DNA of 64,000 bases from assembly GCF_002979435.1 (NCBI RefSeq), contig NZ_PCOV01000004.1:222425-286424 (forward strand), written 5' to 3'. Source of the stretch: Microbacterium sp. MYb66 (lineage in GTDB: Bacteria; Actinomycetota; Actinomycetes; Actinomycetales; Microbacteriaceae). Numbering within the stretch: the first letter of the stretch is position 1; every line of letters begins with the position of its first letter. The position numbers were made by a program, and so were the translations under genes. This document shows positions 28,629-37,676 of this stretch, piece by piece. The notes beneath the pieces were generated by a model. It searched no databases. It was not told where the DNA came from and worked only from the letters and a program-made list of their open reading frames with translations.

Positions 28629-28886
28629 ATGCTCGGAGACCTCACGGAGCGCGATCGCGCGATCCTCGCCCTGGAGGCCGCCTGGCCGCGCCACGGCAGT
28701 GCCAAGGAAGAGGTCATCCGCGCCCAGCTGGGCATGAGCGCCGCGCGCTACTACCAGCTCCTCGGCCGGCTGATCGAGTCCGACGCCGCCGTGGAATATG
28801 ACCCGATGCTCGTGCGCCGACTGCGCCGCATCCGCGACTCGCGGGCGTACCGACGCTCGGCACGCACGCCCGGATTCGTGGGCTGA
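28629..28886 (+). CDS. DUF3263 protein, probable small HTH DNA-binding protein
   Basis: The 85-residue protein has the DUF3263 pattern, with LTERDRAILALEAAWPRHGSAKEEVIRAQLGMSAARYYQLLGRLIE forming a winged-helix-like HTH and a basic tail (VRRLRRIRDSRAYRRSA). It starts nine bases after the DUF2332 stop. Function is unknown; DNA binding is inferred from composition. In several actinobacteria the gene precedes the LytR_C protein found next here. Confidence 0.85.
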   Translation: MLGDLTERDRAILALEAAWPRHGSAKEEVIRAQLGMSAARYYQLLGRLIESDAAVEYDPMLVRRLRRIRDSRAYRRSARTPGFVG

Positions 28887-28967
28887 CGTCCGCCGGGCGA
28901 CGTCCGTCCGACACGTCCGTACGCGCCGCGGAACCGATTGACAGGAACGTGCCGCTAGCATCGAGGG

Positions 28968-29546
28968 GTGTCCAAGCCCTCCCGCGATCGCTTCGATGAC
29001 GTTCCTCGTACCTCCGGACGCGTGGGAGCGCACCGCGCCGAAGCCCCGGGCATGAACGGCTGGGTCGTGCTGCTCTGGTCGTTCGTCGCCGCGCTGGTGC
29101 TCATCATCGCCGGGATCTTCGGCTCTCTCGTCGTTATGGGACGCATCACCCTGTTCCCCGAAGCCGTGCCGAGCGCCACCCCGACCCCCGTGGAGACCGG
29201 GGTGATCGACCCCACGTATTCGGTCATGATCCTGAACGCGACTCCCGATGAGGGCCTCGACGCCCAGATGAGCGACCTCCTCATCAACAAGGGCTGGGCC
29301 GCCGGCACCGTGTTCGCGAGTCCCAGCGACAGTGAGGACTTCGCGACGACGACGGTGTACTACGTCAACGACGAAGACGAGCTCGCCGCGATCGGCCTCG
29401 CCGGCGTGATCGGCGGCGCGGAAGTCCGGCAGAGCGACTTCTACGCCGCCCTCAACGACACCGGCGCCAAGCAGCTCACGGTCGTGATCGGCCTCGATCG
29501 ATCCACGTCGGTCCCCGAGACCCCCGCGGAGACTCCCGCCTCCTGA
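28968..29546 (+). CDS. LytR C-terminal domain membrane protein
   Basis: The 192-residue protein starts at GTG. It has a cytosolic lead (about 1-30), one membrane helix (LLWSFVAALVLIIAGIFGSLVV, about 36-57) and an extracytoplasmic LytR_C domain (about 80-180) with SVMILNATPDEGLDAQMSDLLINKGW and a Thr/Pro/Ala-rich end. The LytR_C domain normally follows a phosphotransferase domain in cell-wall attachment enzymes; here it stands alone, as in mycobacterial VirR-like proteins. A role in envelope assembly is inferred. It lies directly upstream of the groEL promoter. Confidence 0.85.
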   Translation: MSKPSRDRFDDVPRTSGRVGAHRAEAPGMNGWVVLLWSFVAALVLIIAGIFGSLVVMGRITLFPEAVPSATPTPVETGVIDPTYSVMILNATPDEGLDAQMSDLLINKGWAAGTVFASPSDSEDFATTTVYYVNDEDELAAIGLAGVIGGAEVRQSDFYAALNDTGAKQLTVVIGLDRSTSVPETPAETPAS

Positions 29547-29574
29547 CGCCCGGATGCGCCCGGCCTCCGGCGGC

Positions 29575-29603
29575 TTGCACTCGAAGGTGTCGAGTGCCAG
29601 AAT
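29575..29603 (+). promoter_or_regulatory. groEL sigma-70-type promoter
   Basis: TTGCAC (29575-29580) and CAGAAT (29598-29603) are separated by 17 bases, a good housekeeping promoter. Transcription would start at about 29610, inside the second CIRCE operator. Confidence 0.75.
29577..29597 (+). promoter_or_regulatory. CIRCE operator copy 1 (HrcA site) inside the promoter
   Basis: GCACTC-N9-GAGTGC is a CIRCE-type inverted repeat with the nine-base spacer of the consensus. It starts within the -35 element and fills the spacer, so HrcA binding would block polymerase. The outer TTA/TAA arms are imperfect. Confidence 0.75.
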
Positions 29604-29607
29604 GGCG

Positions 29608-29634
29608 TTAGCACTCTCTCACTCTGAGTGCTAA
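29608..29634 (+). promoter_or_regulatory. CIRCE operator copy 2 (perfect consensus)
   Basis: TTAGCACTC-N9-GAGTGCTAA matches the full CIRCE consensus exactly. It covers the predicted start point of groEL transcription. In the RNA it would also form a 9-base-pair hairpin ahead of the AGGAGGG ribosome site. Confidence 0.95.
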
Positions 29635-31290
<1,656 letters not shown>

Positions 31291-31304
31291 TCCACCCCGC
31301 ATGA

Positions 31305-31338
31305 CAGAACGCCCCCGGCTCCGGCCGGGGGCGTTCTG
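31305..31338 (+). terminator. Terminator after groEL
   Basis: A 15-base-pair stem (CAGAACGCCCCCGGC and its complement) with a four-base loop follows the groEL stop by 14 bases. It also lies downstream of the converging WXG100 gene. Confidence 0.88.
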
Positions 31339-31361
31339 CGTTCGCTGCGTCCGAGGCGGCG

Positions 31362-31649
31362 TCAGTGGAACAGGCTGGCCGAGTACTGATCGGCATCGGA
31401 GTACTGCGTGGCGGCCGAACCGAGCGACGCGCCGATCGAGGTGAGCACCTGCTCGACGTGGAGCTGAGCGCCCTGCCACTGCTCCGCGCAGCCCTGGAAG
31501 GCGTTGGACGCGGTGCCGACCCACGAGGACTGCAGCTCGCGGAGCTGGGCCATGAGCGTCGCGGACTCGCTCTGCAGGCGCTCGATGGTGGCCCGGGTGG
31601 CGCCGTGGGCGGCGTGGACGGCGTCGGTGTCGACGGTGAAGACAGACAT
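31362..31649 (-). CDS. WXG100-family protein (type VII secretion substrate-like)
   Basis: The 95-residue protein is predicted all-helical with the central WxG turn in LQSSWVGTASNAFQ (Trp43). This matches the helix-hairpin EsxA family, although the ATG start, SVFTVDTDAVHAAHGAT, is typical of Microbacteriaceae. Substrates of ESX systems carry a C-terminal YxxxD/E motif; here TQYSDADQYSAS contains YSDAD, a good fit. No ESX ATPase or membrane gene is nearby, so the gene is orphaned in this window. Confidence in the family is high and in secretion moderate. Confidence 0.88.
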   Translation of the reverse strand: MSVFTVDTDAVHAAHGATRATIERLQSESATLMAQLRELQSSWVGTASNAFQGCAEQWQGAQLHVEQVLTSIGASLGSAATQYSDADQYSASLFH

Positions 31650-31784
31650 GGGAACTCCTTCTCGTTTGGAGTTCCGAGGCTAGGCGCGCCGTCGTGCCGT
31701 CCTCCGGCCGGATCGTAGCGAGCACCGCATCCTGTGCAGAACCCGGCTCGTGCGTCGTCCGTGCAGAGGCGCAGGCGGCCGGGG

Positions 31785-32258
31785 TCAGCCGATGAGAGTG
31801 CGGATGACGAGCGCGCACCCGAGCACGATGACCGCGGCGCCCACGATCAGGTCCGTCCACGTGGCGAGCGTCTCCTGTGGGTTCTTGCCCTTCTTCGGCA
31901 CGTGCATGACGCCGGCGATGAGCAGGAACAGCCCGCCGGCGAGCCCGGTGGGCAGTGCCCAGCCCGGGATGAGCGCCAGGAGGCCGGCCAGGCCCATCGC
32001 GATGTTCGCCGTTCCGAGTTCGCGGGTCAGCTGAACCTCCTGCATGGTCGGCTCGGCCGATCCGAGGATCGCAGCGGTCGGCCCCTTCCCGGAGACCTGC
32101 GCGATGCCTGCCACGAGCAAGCGCGTCCCCACGCCCCAGAACACCCACCATCTGCCGAACACGAGCACCGGTTCACCGCCGGCCGCCGACAGTTCGACGA
32201 TGCCGCAGAGCACCGGCAGCACGATGGTCTGTGCGATCACAAGGATGAAGTACCCCAT
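31785..32258 (-). CDS. Four-helix membrane protein (DUF6790-like)
   Basis: The 157-residue protein has membrane helices at about 3-25, 34-55, 82-115 and 130-155. Between them is GSAEPTMQEVQLTRELGTANIAMGLAGL, which looks like the conserved part. The placement between WXG100 and the kinase is loose, so an operon is not evident. I assign DUF6790-like on pattern only; function unknown. Confidence 0.7.
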   Translation of the reverse strand: MGYFILVIAQTIVLPVLCGIVELSAAGGEPVLVFGRWWVFWGVGTRLLVAGIAQVSGKGPTAAILGSAEPTMQEVQLTRELGTANIAMGLAGLLALIPGWALPTGLAGGLFLLIAGVMHVPKKGKNPQETLATWTDLIVGAAVIVLGCALVIRTLIG

Positions 32259-32343
32259 GGCCCGTCCTCCGGCGCCGATCAGCCGTTGCGGAGATCCGCG
32301 CATCCATCGTGCCAGCGGTCGGACGCGCGCGCCACCGGTGTTC

Positions 32344-34038
32344 CTACGACAGGTCGAGTCGATCCAGCGGCTGCGTGTCCTCGAGAAGGTGCGCGGGCGT
32401 CGCACGGGCGGGCGCGAGGGGGAGCGTCACGGTGAAGGTCGCGCCGCCACCGGGAGTCTCCGACACATCGACACCGCCGTGCAGCGCCTTCATGATCGAG
32501 GCCACGATCGCGAGGCCGAGGCCCGAGCCGCCGGTCTCGCGTGCGCGCGAGGTGTCGGCACGCCAGAAGCGTTCGAAGATCTGCTCGCGGATCTGCGGCG
32601 GGATGCCCTCGCCATGGTCGACGATCGAGATGCTCCCTGTGCCGCGGACGCGGTCTGAATCGACGACGAGCTCGATAGGTCCGTCCTCCGGGGAGAACCG
32701 ACGGGCATTGCCCAGAAGGTTCGTGACGACCTGGCGCACCTTGTTCTCCTCGCCGAGCACGATCGGGGGAGTGCGGACGGGAAGGTCCGGCACTTCGGAG
32801 AAGTCGATCGCGGGTGCCTGCTCCGGCTGCCGGGGGCGTCGGCGGAGCCGGGAGAGAGTGGAACGGGACAGCCCGCGGGGTGCCGGGGGCGTCGGCAGCT
32901 GCACGGGCGCCGTCTCGCGCAGGGGGAGGACGGGCAGGTTCTCGGCGGTGCGGTCGATCACCGTCACGGTGCGGCCGGGTGCCGCGGCACGCAGATCGAG
33001 AGCGGCGTCCCGAGCGATCGGGCGCAGGTCGAGCGGCACGATCTCGGGTTCGCGCTCCTCGTCCAGGCGTGCCAGTGCGAGGAGGTCCTCCACCAGGACG
33101 CCCATCCGGATGGCTTCCTTCTCGATGCGCTCCATGGCGCGCGCCGTGTCCTCTTCGCCCTTGATCGCGCCCATCCGATAGAGCTCCGCGTAACCGCGGA
33201 CGCTCACCAGCGGGGTGCGCAGTTCATGGCTCGCGTCGCCGATGAATCGGCGCATGTGCTGGACGGTCCGGTCGCGCTGGGCGAGAGAGCGGTCGACGCG
33301 ATCGAGCATCGTGTTGATCGCGGTGTTCAGACGACCGACCTCCGTGGTCGGCTCGAGGTCGGTCAGGCGCTGCCGGAAGTCGCCGGCGGCGATCGACATC
33401 GCGGTGGCCTCGACCTGCCCGAGTCTGCGGAAAGTCAGCGTGACGAGCCCGCGGGTGAGGAGAGCGGCGATCAGGATGGTGATCAGGGCGATCGTGATGT
33501 AGATGCCGAAGTACTGGCTGATGATGCGATCGGCGGGGGCGAGCGGCAACGCCACCAGCTGGATGCGCAGGACACCGCCTTCGGACGCGACCACCGCGAC
33601 AGCAGCGTGGAACACCTCGCCATCGGTGCCGAACATCTCGATCGGGATCTTGTCGACGTTGTCGTTCGCCTTCGCGAGCGAGTACTCGGCCGGGAACAGC
33701 GGCGCCTGTCCGGAGGTGCCCCGTGCGGTCGCGCGGAGGACGCCCGCAGCATCGTAGATAGCGAAGGAGAAGTCCCGCGGCTGCTCCTCGCGTGCGGTGT
33801 AAGTGGTCACGCCGTCGACGGTATCGGTCTCGAAATAGCGGTCGACAAGATCACTGGACACCAGGGCGGGCAGCTGTGCATCGATGTTCGCCACGAGGGC
33901 GTTGCGCAGCACCGGGACGGTGCCGATGCCGGCGACGAGGAGGCCAAGCGCGAGGACCGCGACCGTGACCCCGGTGACCTTCGCCCGCAGGCTGATGCGC
34001 CGCCACCAGCCGGTGACCGCATCGGGCTTGTGCGCCAT
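32344..34038 (-). CDS. OmpR-type sensor histidine kinase (TcrY/PrrB-like) with insert
   Basis: The 564-residue kinase has two membrane helices (about 20-45 and 178-200) flanking an extracytoplasmic sensor. Next come a HAMP domain, a HisKA domain with His271 in GDASHELRTPLVSVRGYAELYRMG, and an HATPase domain with N-box NLLGNARRFS (440-449), DHGEGIP and FERFWRADTSRARETGGSGLGLAI. Between the start of the ATPase domain (about 368) and the N-box (about 425) is a roughly 57-residue insert rich in Pro and Arg, absent from related kinases. The gene is probably cotranscribed with its regulator (60 bases downstream of the regulator stop). The signal is unknown. Confidence 0.88.
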   Translation of the reverse strand: MAHKPDAVTGWWRRISLRAKVTGVTVAVLALGLLVAGIGTVPVLRNALVANIDAQLPALVSSDLVDRYFETDTVDGVTTYTAREEQPRDFSFAIYDAAGVLRATARGTSGQAPLFPAEYSLAKANDNVDKIPIEMFGTDGEVFHAAVAVVASEGGVLRIQLVALPLAPADRIISQYFGIYITIALITILIAALLTRGLVTLTFRRLGQVEATAMSIAAGDFRQRLTDLEPTTEVGRLNTAINTMLDRVDRSLAQRDRTVQHMRRFIGDASHELRTPLVSVRGYAELYRMGAIKGEEDTARAMERIEKEAIRMGVLVEDLLALARLDEEREPEIVPLDLRPIARDAALDLRAAAPGRTVTVIDRTAENLPVLPLRETAPVQLPTPPAPRGLSRSTLSRLRRRPRQPEQAPAIDFSEVPDLPVRTPPIVLGEENKVRQVVTNLLGNARRFSPEDGPIELVVDSDRVRGTGSISIVDHGEGIPPQIREQIFERFWRADTSRARETGGSGLGLAIVASIMKALHGGVDVSETPGGGATFTVTLPLAPARATPAHLLEDTQPLDRLDLS

Positions 34039-34097
34039 GCGGTCCTCCCTGCTGCGGCGACTCCGCCGCGGGGCGGCGTCGATGGTGGTGCGTGTCG

Positions 34098-34790
34098 TCA
34101 GACCGTCTTGCCGACCTTGAGCATGTAACCGAAGCCGCGCTTGGTCTGGATCAGCGACTCCTCGGTGTGCGGGTCGATCTTGCGCCGCAGGTACGAGATG
34201 TAACTCTCGACGATCCCGGCGTCTCCGTTGAAGTCGTACTCCCACACGTGGTCGAGGATCTGGGCCTTCGACAGCACCCTGTTCGGGTTGAGCATCAGGT
34301 AGCGCAGCAGTTTGAACTCGGTCGGGCTGAGTTCGATCGGCTCCTTGCCGACGTGCACGTCGTGGGTGTCCTGGTCCATGGACAGCTCGCCGGCGCGGAT
34401 GATCGACTCCTCATCGGCCTGCATCGTGCGTCGGAGGATCGCCTGGGCCCTGGCGACGATCTCGTCGAGGCTGAAGGGCTTGGTGACGTAGTCGTCTCCA
34501 CCGGCGTTGAGGCCTTCGATCTTGTCCTCGGTGCCGTCCTTCGCCGTCAGGAAGAGGATCGGGGCGGTGAAGCCGGCGCCGCGGAGGCGCTTGGTGACGC
34601 TGAACCCGTTCATGTCGGGGAGCATCACATCGAGGATGATGAGGTCGGGCTCCTCTTCGAGGACGGCCGAGATCGTGGCGGCGCCGTTGGCGACCGTCTT
34701 CACCTGGAATCCGGCGAAGCTGAGACCCGTTGAGAGCAGGTCGCGGATGTTGGGTTCGTCATCGACGACCAGGATGCGCGGAGCAGTCAT
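34098..34790 (-). CDS. OmpR-family response regulator (TcrX/TrcR-like)
   Basis: The 230-residue regulator has receiver Asp54 in IILDVMLPDM, FLTAKDGTEDKIEGLNAGGDDYVTKPFSLDEI and a winged-helix domain with LSPTEFKLLRYLMLNP, WEYDFNGDAGIVESYISYLRRKID and KRGFGYML. The ATG is at 34790. It is transcribed with the kinase below and divergent from a CPBP protease gene. Confidence 0.92.
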   Translation of the reverse strand: MTAPRILVVDDEPNIRDLLSTGLSFAGFQVKTVANGAATISAVLEEEPDLIILDVMLPDMNGFSVTKRLRGAGFTAPILFLTAKDGTEDKIEGLNAGGDDYVTKPFSLDEIVARAQAILRRTMQADEESIIRAGELSMDQDTHDVHVGKEPIELSPTEFKLLRYLMLNPNRVLSKAQILDHVWEYDFNGDAGIVESYISYLRRKIDPHTEESLIQTKRGFGYMLKVGKTV

Positions 34791-34953
34791 GTCCCCATTA
34801 TGGTGACTTCGGCCATGCGGATGCTGACTATTGTGCGGAACGGCGCGGAGTCGGCCGCATCGCCGGGGTCGCAGGCGCTGTTCCCGGGCAGCGAGCGAGG
34901 TGATCGACCCGGCGTCGGATGCGGCACATAGCTGCACACGCGAGGATCGGGGG

Positions 34954-35973
34954 ATGAGCTCGAACGAGGACGACATCGCCGCCCCCGCCCCTGCATCCGC
35001 TCCTCCGCGCGTCGAGCAGGTCCCCTTCCACCGCCTGGCACGCTTGCGGCCGCGGTATCGCTGGTGGCGGATGCTGCTGACGGGTCTCGTCGGGATGGCT
35101 CTCTACCTCGCGATCCTGCTGATCGTCATCGTGCCGCTGATCATCGTGTCGATGTTCGTCCCGGGATGGAGCGTCGAGTCGCAGGTGCTCCTCACGACCT
35201 CGCAGTTCTTCGACCTCGACCGGCCATGGCTCCTGGTCGCCATGGTGCTGCCGTTGATCCTGATGATCCCGGCGCTGCTGGTGGCCTCGCGCATCGTGGA
35301 GGGACGAGGAATCGGTCTCCTGTCGTCCGTTGCCGGACGCCTGCGGATGGCATGGCTCGGGAGGAGCCTCGTATTGGCGCTCGGGGTGTTCGTCCTCTAC
35401 TTCGCCGTCATGCTGGGGTGGTCTGCGCTCAGCGGCGACGCGATCGCGCCCGACTTCTCGCATCCGGGGCTGTGGGCCATGGTGCTGCTCGTGCTGCTGC
35501 TGATCCCGTTCCAGGCGGCTGCCGAGGAGTATGTCTTCCGCGGGTATCTGATGCAGCTGGTCGGTGGCTGGCTCCGTCATCCGGCGTTCGCGATCCTGCT
35601 GCCCGTGCCGCTGTTCGTGCTCGGTCATGGATACGACGTGTGGGGCGCGGCCAGCGTGGGCGTGTTCGCGATCGTGGCCGCGTGGCTGACCTGGCGGACC
35701 GGAGGGCTCGAAGCCGCGATCTCGCTGCACATCGTCAACAACGTGCTCATCTTCCTGCTGGGCTCGGTCGACCTGGTCGACGCGAACGCCACCTCCGGTG
35801 CACCCGTCGATCTGCTCGCCTCGACGCTCGCGATGCTCGCGTACGCCGTGGTCGCCGACCGCTGGGCAGGGAGGCTCGGGATCGCGCGGACGGCCATCGC
35901 CGTGCCGCGGGTCGCCCCCGTCCTCGGCGGGATGAACGGGACCCATCACCTGGGTCCCGTGCTACACGGCTGA
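34954..35973 (+). CDS. CPBP-family intramembrane glutamic protease
   Basis: The 339-residue membrane protein has about eight helices. The Abi/CPBP motifs are present: AAAEEYVFRGYLMQ (Glu191, Glu192 and Arg196), VLGHGYDVW (His225) and SLHIVNNV (His259, Asn263). Members are proteases in the membrane, in some cases linked to bacteriocin immunity or prenyl-protein processing. The ATG at 34954 follows GATCGGGGG. Function here cannot be narrowed. Confidence 0.87.
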   Translation: MSSNEDDIAAPAPASAPPRVEQVPFHRLARLRPRYRWWRMLLTGLVGMALYLAILLIVIVPLIIVSMFVPGWSVESQVLLTTSQFFDLDRPWLLVAMVLPLILMIPALLVASRIVEGRGIGLLSSVAGRLRMAWLGRSLVLALGVFVLYFAVMLGWSALSGDAIAPDFSHPGLWAMVLLVLLLIPFQAAAEEYVFRGYLMQLVGGWLRHPAFAILLPVPLFVLGHGYDVWGAASVGVFAIVAAWLTWRTGGLEAAISLHIVNNVLIFLLGSVDLVDANATSGAPVDLLASTLAMLAYAVVADRWAGRLGIARTAIAVPRVAPVLGGMNGTHHLGPVLHG

Positions 35974-35999
35974 GCGCCGGCTCGATCCGCGGTGGAGAG

Positions 36000-37640
36000 T
36001 CAGGCCGCGATCGCGTCGGCGTCCATGATCGTGTAGCTGTATCCCTGCTCGGCCAGGAAGCGCTGACGGTTCTGCGCGTAGTCCTGATCGATCGTGTCCC
36101 GGGCGACGAGTGTGTAGAAGCTCGCGGTGTGCCCCGACTGCTTCGGACGCAGGAGACGTCCGAGGCGCTGGGCCTCCTCCTGCCGGGATCCGAAGGATCC
36201 GGACACCTGGATGGCGACGGAGGCCTCGGGCAGATCGATCGAGAAGTTCGCCACCTTCGACACCACGAGCAGCGAGATGTCGCCCTCGCGGAAGGCCCGG
36301 TACAGCTCTTCGCGCTCATCGACCGGGGTCGCGCCGGTGATCTGAGGGGCGTCCAGCGCGGTCGACAGCGATTCCAGCTGGTCGAGGTACTGCCCGATCA
36401 CGAGGATGCGCTCGCCCTCGTGCTTCGCGATCAGCTCGCGCACCGCCTGGACCTTGGCCGGTGCGGATGCCGCGAGTCGATACCGCTCATCGTCGGTCGC
36501 CGCGGCGTATTCGAGCCTGTCGCTCGGCGGAAGGTCGACGCGCACTTCGTAGCAGGCGGCGGGGGAGATGAAACCCTGCGCCTCGATCTGCTTCCAGGGG
36601 GCGTCGAAGCGCTTCGGGCCGATCAGGCTGAAGACGTCTCCTTCACGTCCGTCCTCGCGCACCAGGGTCGCGGTGAGTCCGATGCGACGGCGGGCCTGGA
36701 GGTCGGCGGTGAGCTTGAACACCGGCGCAGGCAGGAGGTGGACCTCGTCGTACACGATGAGGCCCCAGTCGAGGGCATCCAGCAGCGCCAGGTGCGCGTA
36801 CTCGCCCTTCCGCTTGGCCGTGAGGATCTGGTAGGTCGCGATCGTGACGGGCTTGACCTCCTTGGCCTGCCCGGAGTACTCGCCGATCTCCTCAGGGGTG
36901 AGGCTCGTGCGCTTGAGCAGCTCGTCGCGCCACTGCCGGGCCGACACGGTGTTCGTGACGAGGATCAGCGTCGTCGTCTTGGTCGCGGCCATCGCTCCGG
37001 CCCCGACGATCGTCTTTCCCGCACCGCAGGGGAGCACCACGACGCCGGAACCGTCCTTCGAGAAAGCGTCGACCGCATCTTGCTGGTAGGGGCGGATGTG
37101 CCAGCCGTCCTCGGCGAGGTCGATCTCGTGCGGGGTTCCCGGCGTGTAGCCGGCGAGGTCTTCGGCGGGCCAGCCGATCTTCAGAAGCTCCTGCTTGATC
37201 TGTCCGCGTGCCCAGGCGTCGACGACGAACGTCTCCGGCGTCGGGTGACCGATGAGCAGCGGCTGGATGCGCTTGTTGTTCGCGACCTGTGCGAGCACGG
37301 CGGGGTCGGAGGACCGCAGGATGAGGGTGCCCTCGTCGTCGCGTTCGATGACCAGGCGCCCGTAGCGGTTCACCGTCTCCCGCAGGTCCACCGACACCGA
37401 AGGCGGAACGGGGAAGCGCGACCAGCGGTCCAATGTCTCGAGCATGTCTTCGGCCGTGTGCCCGGCGGCACGGGCGTTCCACAGTCCGAGCCGGGTGATC
37501 CGGTACGTGTGGATGTGCTCGGGCGCGCGTTCCAGCTCAGCGAAGATCGCGAGTTCGTGGCGGGCGCTCTCCGCGTCGGCATGGGCGACTTCGAGCAGCA
37601 CGGTGCGATCGCTCTGGACGATCAGGGGGCCATCAGACAT
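36000..37640 (-). CDS. xpb: XPB-family DNA repair helicase
   Basis: The 546-residue SF2 helicase has an N-terminal damage-recognition-like domain (1-170), then the Q region and Walker A VVLPCGAGKT (201-210), Walker B YDEVH (297-301), TATLVRED with the XPB-specific RED residues 328-330, and a C-terminal motor domain with IGQYLDQLE and EEAQRLGRLLRPK. Homologous to eukaryotic XPB and to mycobacterial Rv0861c (ATPase and 3'-5' helicase). It is followed upstream on the same strand by a helicase-associated protein and small membrane protein. Confidence 0.95.
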   Translation of the reverse strand: MSDGPLIVQSDRTVLLEVAHADAESARHELAIFAELERAPEHIHTYRITRLGLWNARAAGHTAEDMLETLDRWSRFPVPPSVSVDLRETVNRYGRLVIERDDEGTLILRSSDPAVLAQVANNKRIQPLLIGHPTPETFVVDAWARGQIKQELLKIGWPAEDLAGYTPGTPHEIDLAEDGWHIRPYQQDAVDAFSKDGSGVVVLPCGAGKTIVGAGAMAATKTTTLILVTNTVSARQWRDELLKRTSLTPEEIGEYSGQAKEVKPVTIATYQILTAKRKGEYAHLALLDALDWGLIVYDEVHLLPAPVFKLTADLQARRRIGLTATLVREDGREGDVFSLIGPKRFDAPWKQIEAQGFISPAACYEVRVDLPPSDRLEYAAATDDERYRLAASAPAKVQAVRELIAKHEGERILVIGQYLDQLESLSTALDAPQITGATPVDEREELYRAFREGDISLLVVSKVANFSIDLPEASVAIQVSGSFGSRQEEAQRLGRLLRPKQSGHTASFYTLVARDTIDQDYAQNRQRFLAEQGYSYTIMDADAIAA

Positions 37641-37676
37641 AGCTGTCCAGTTTAGCGGTCGCGCGAGGGGCAGGGC

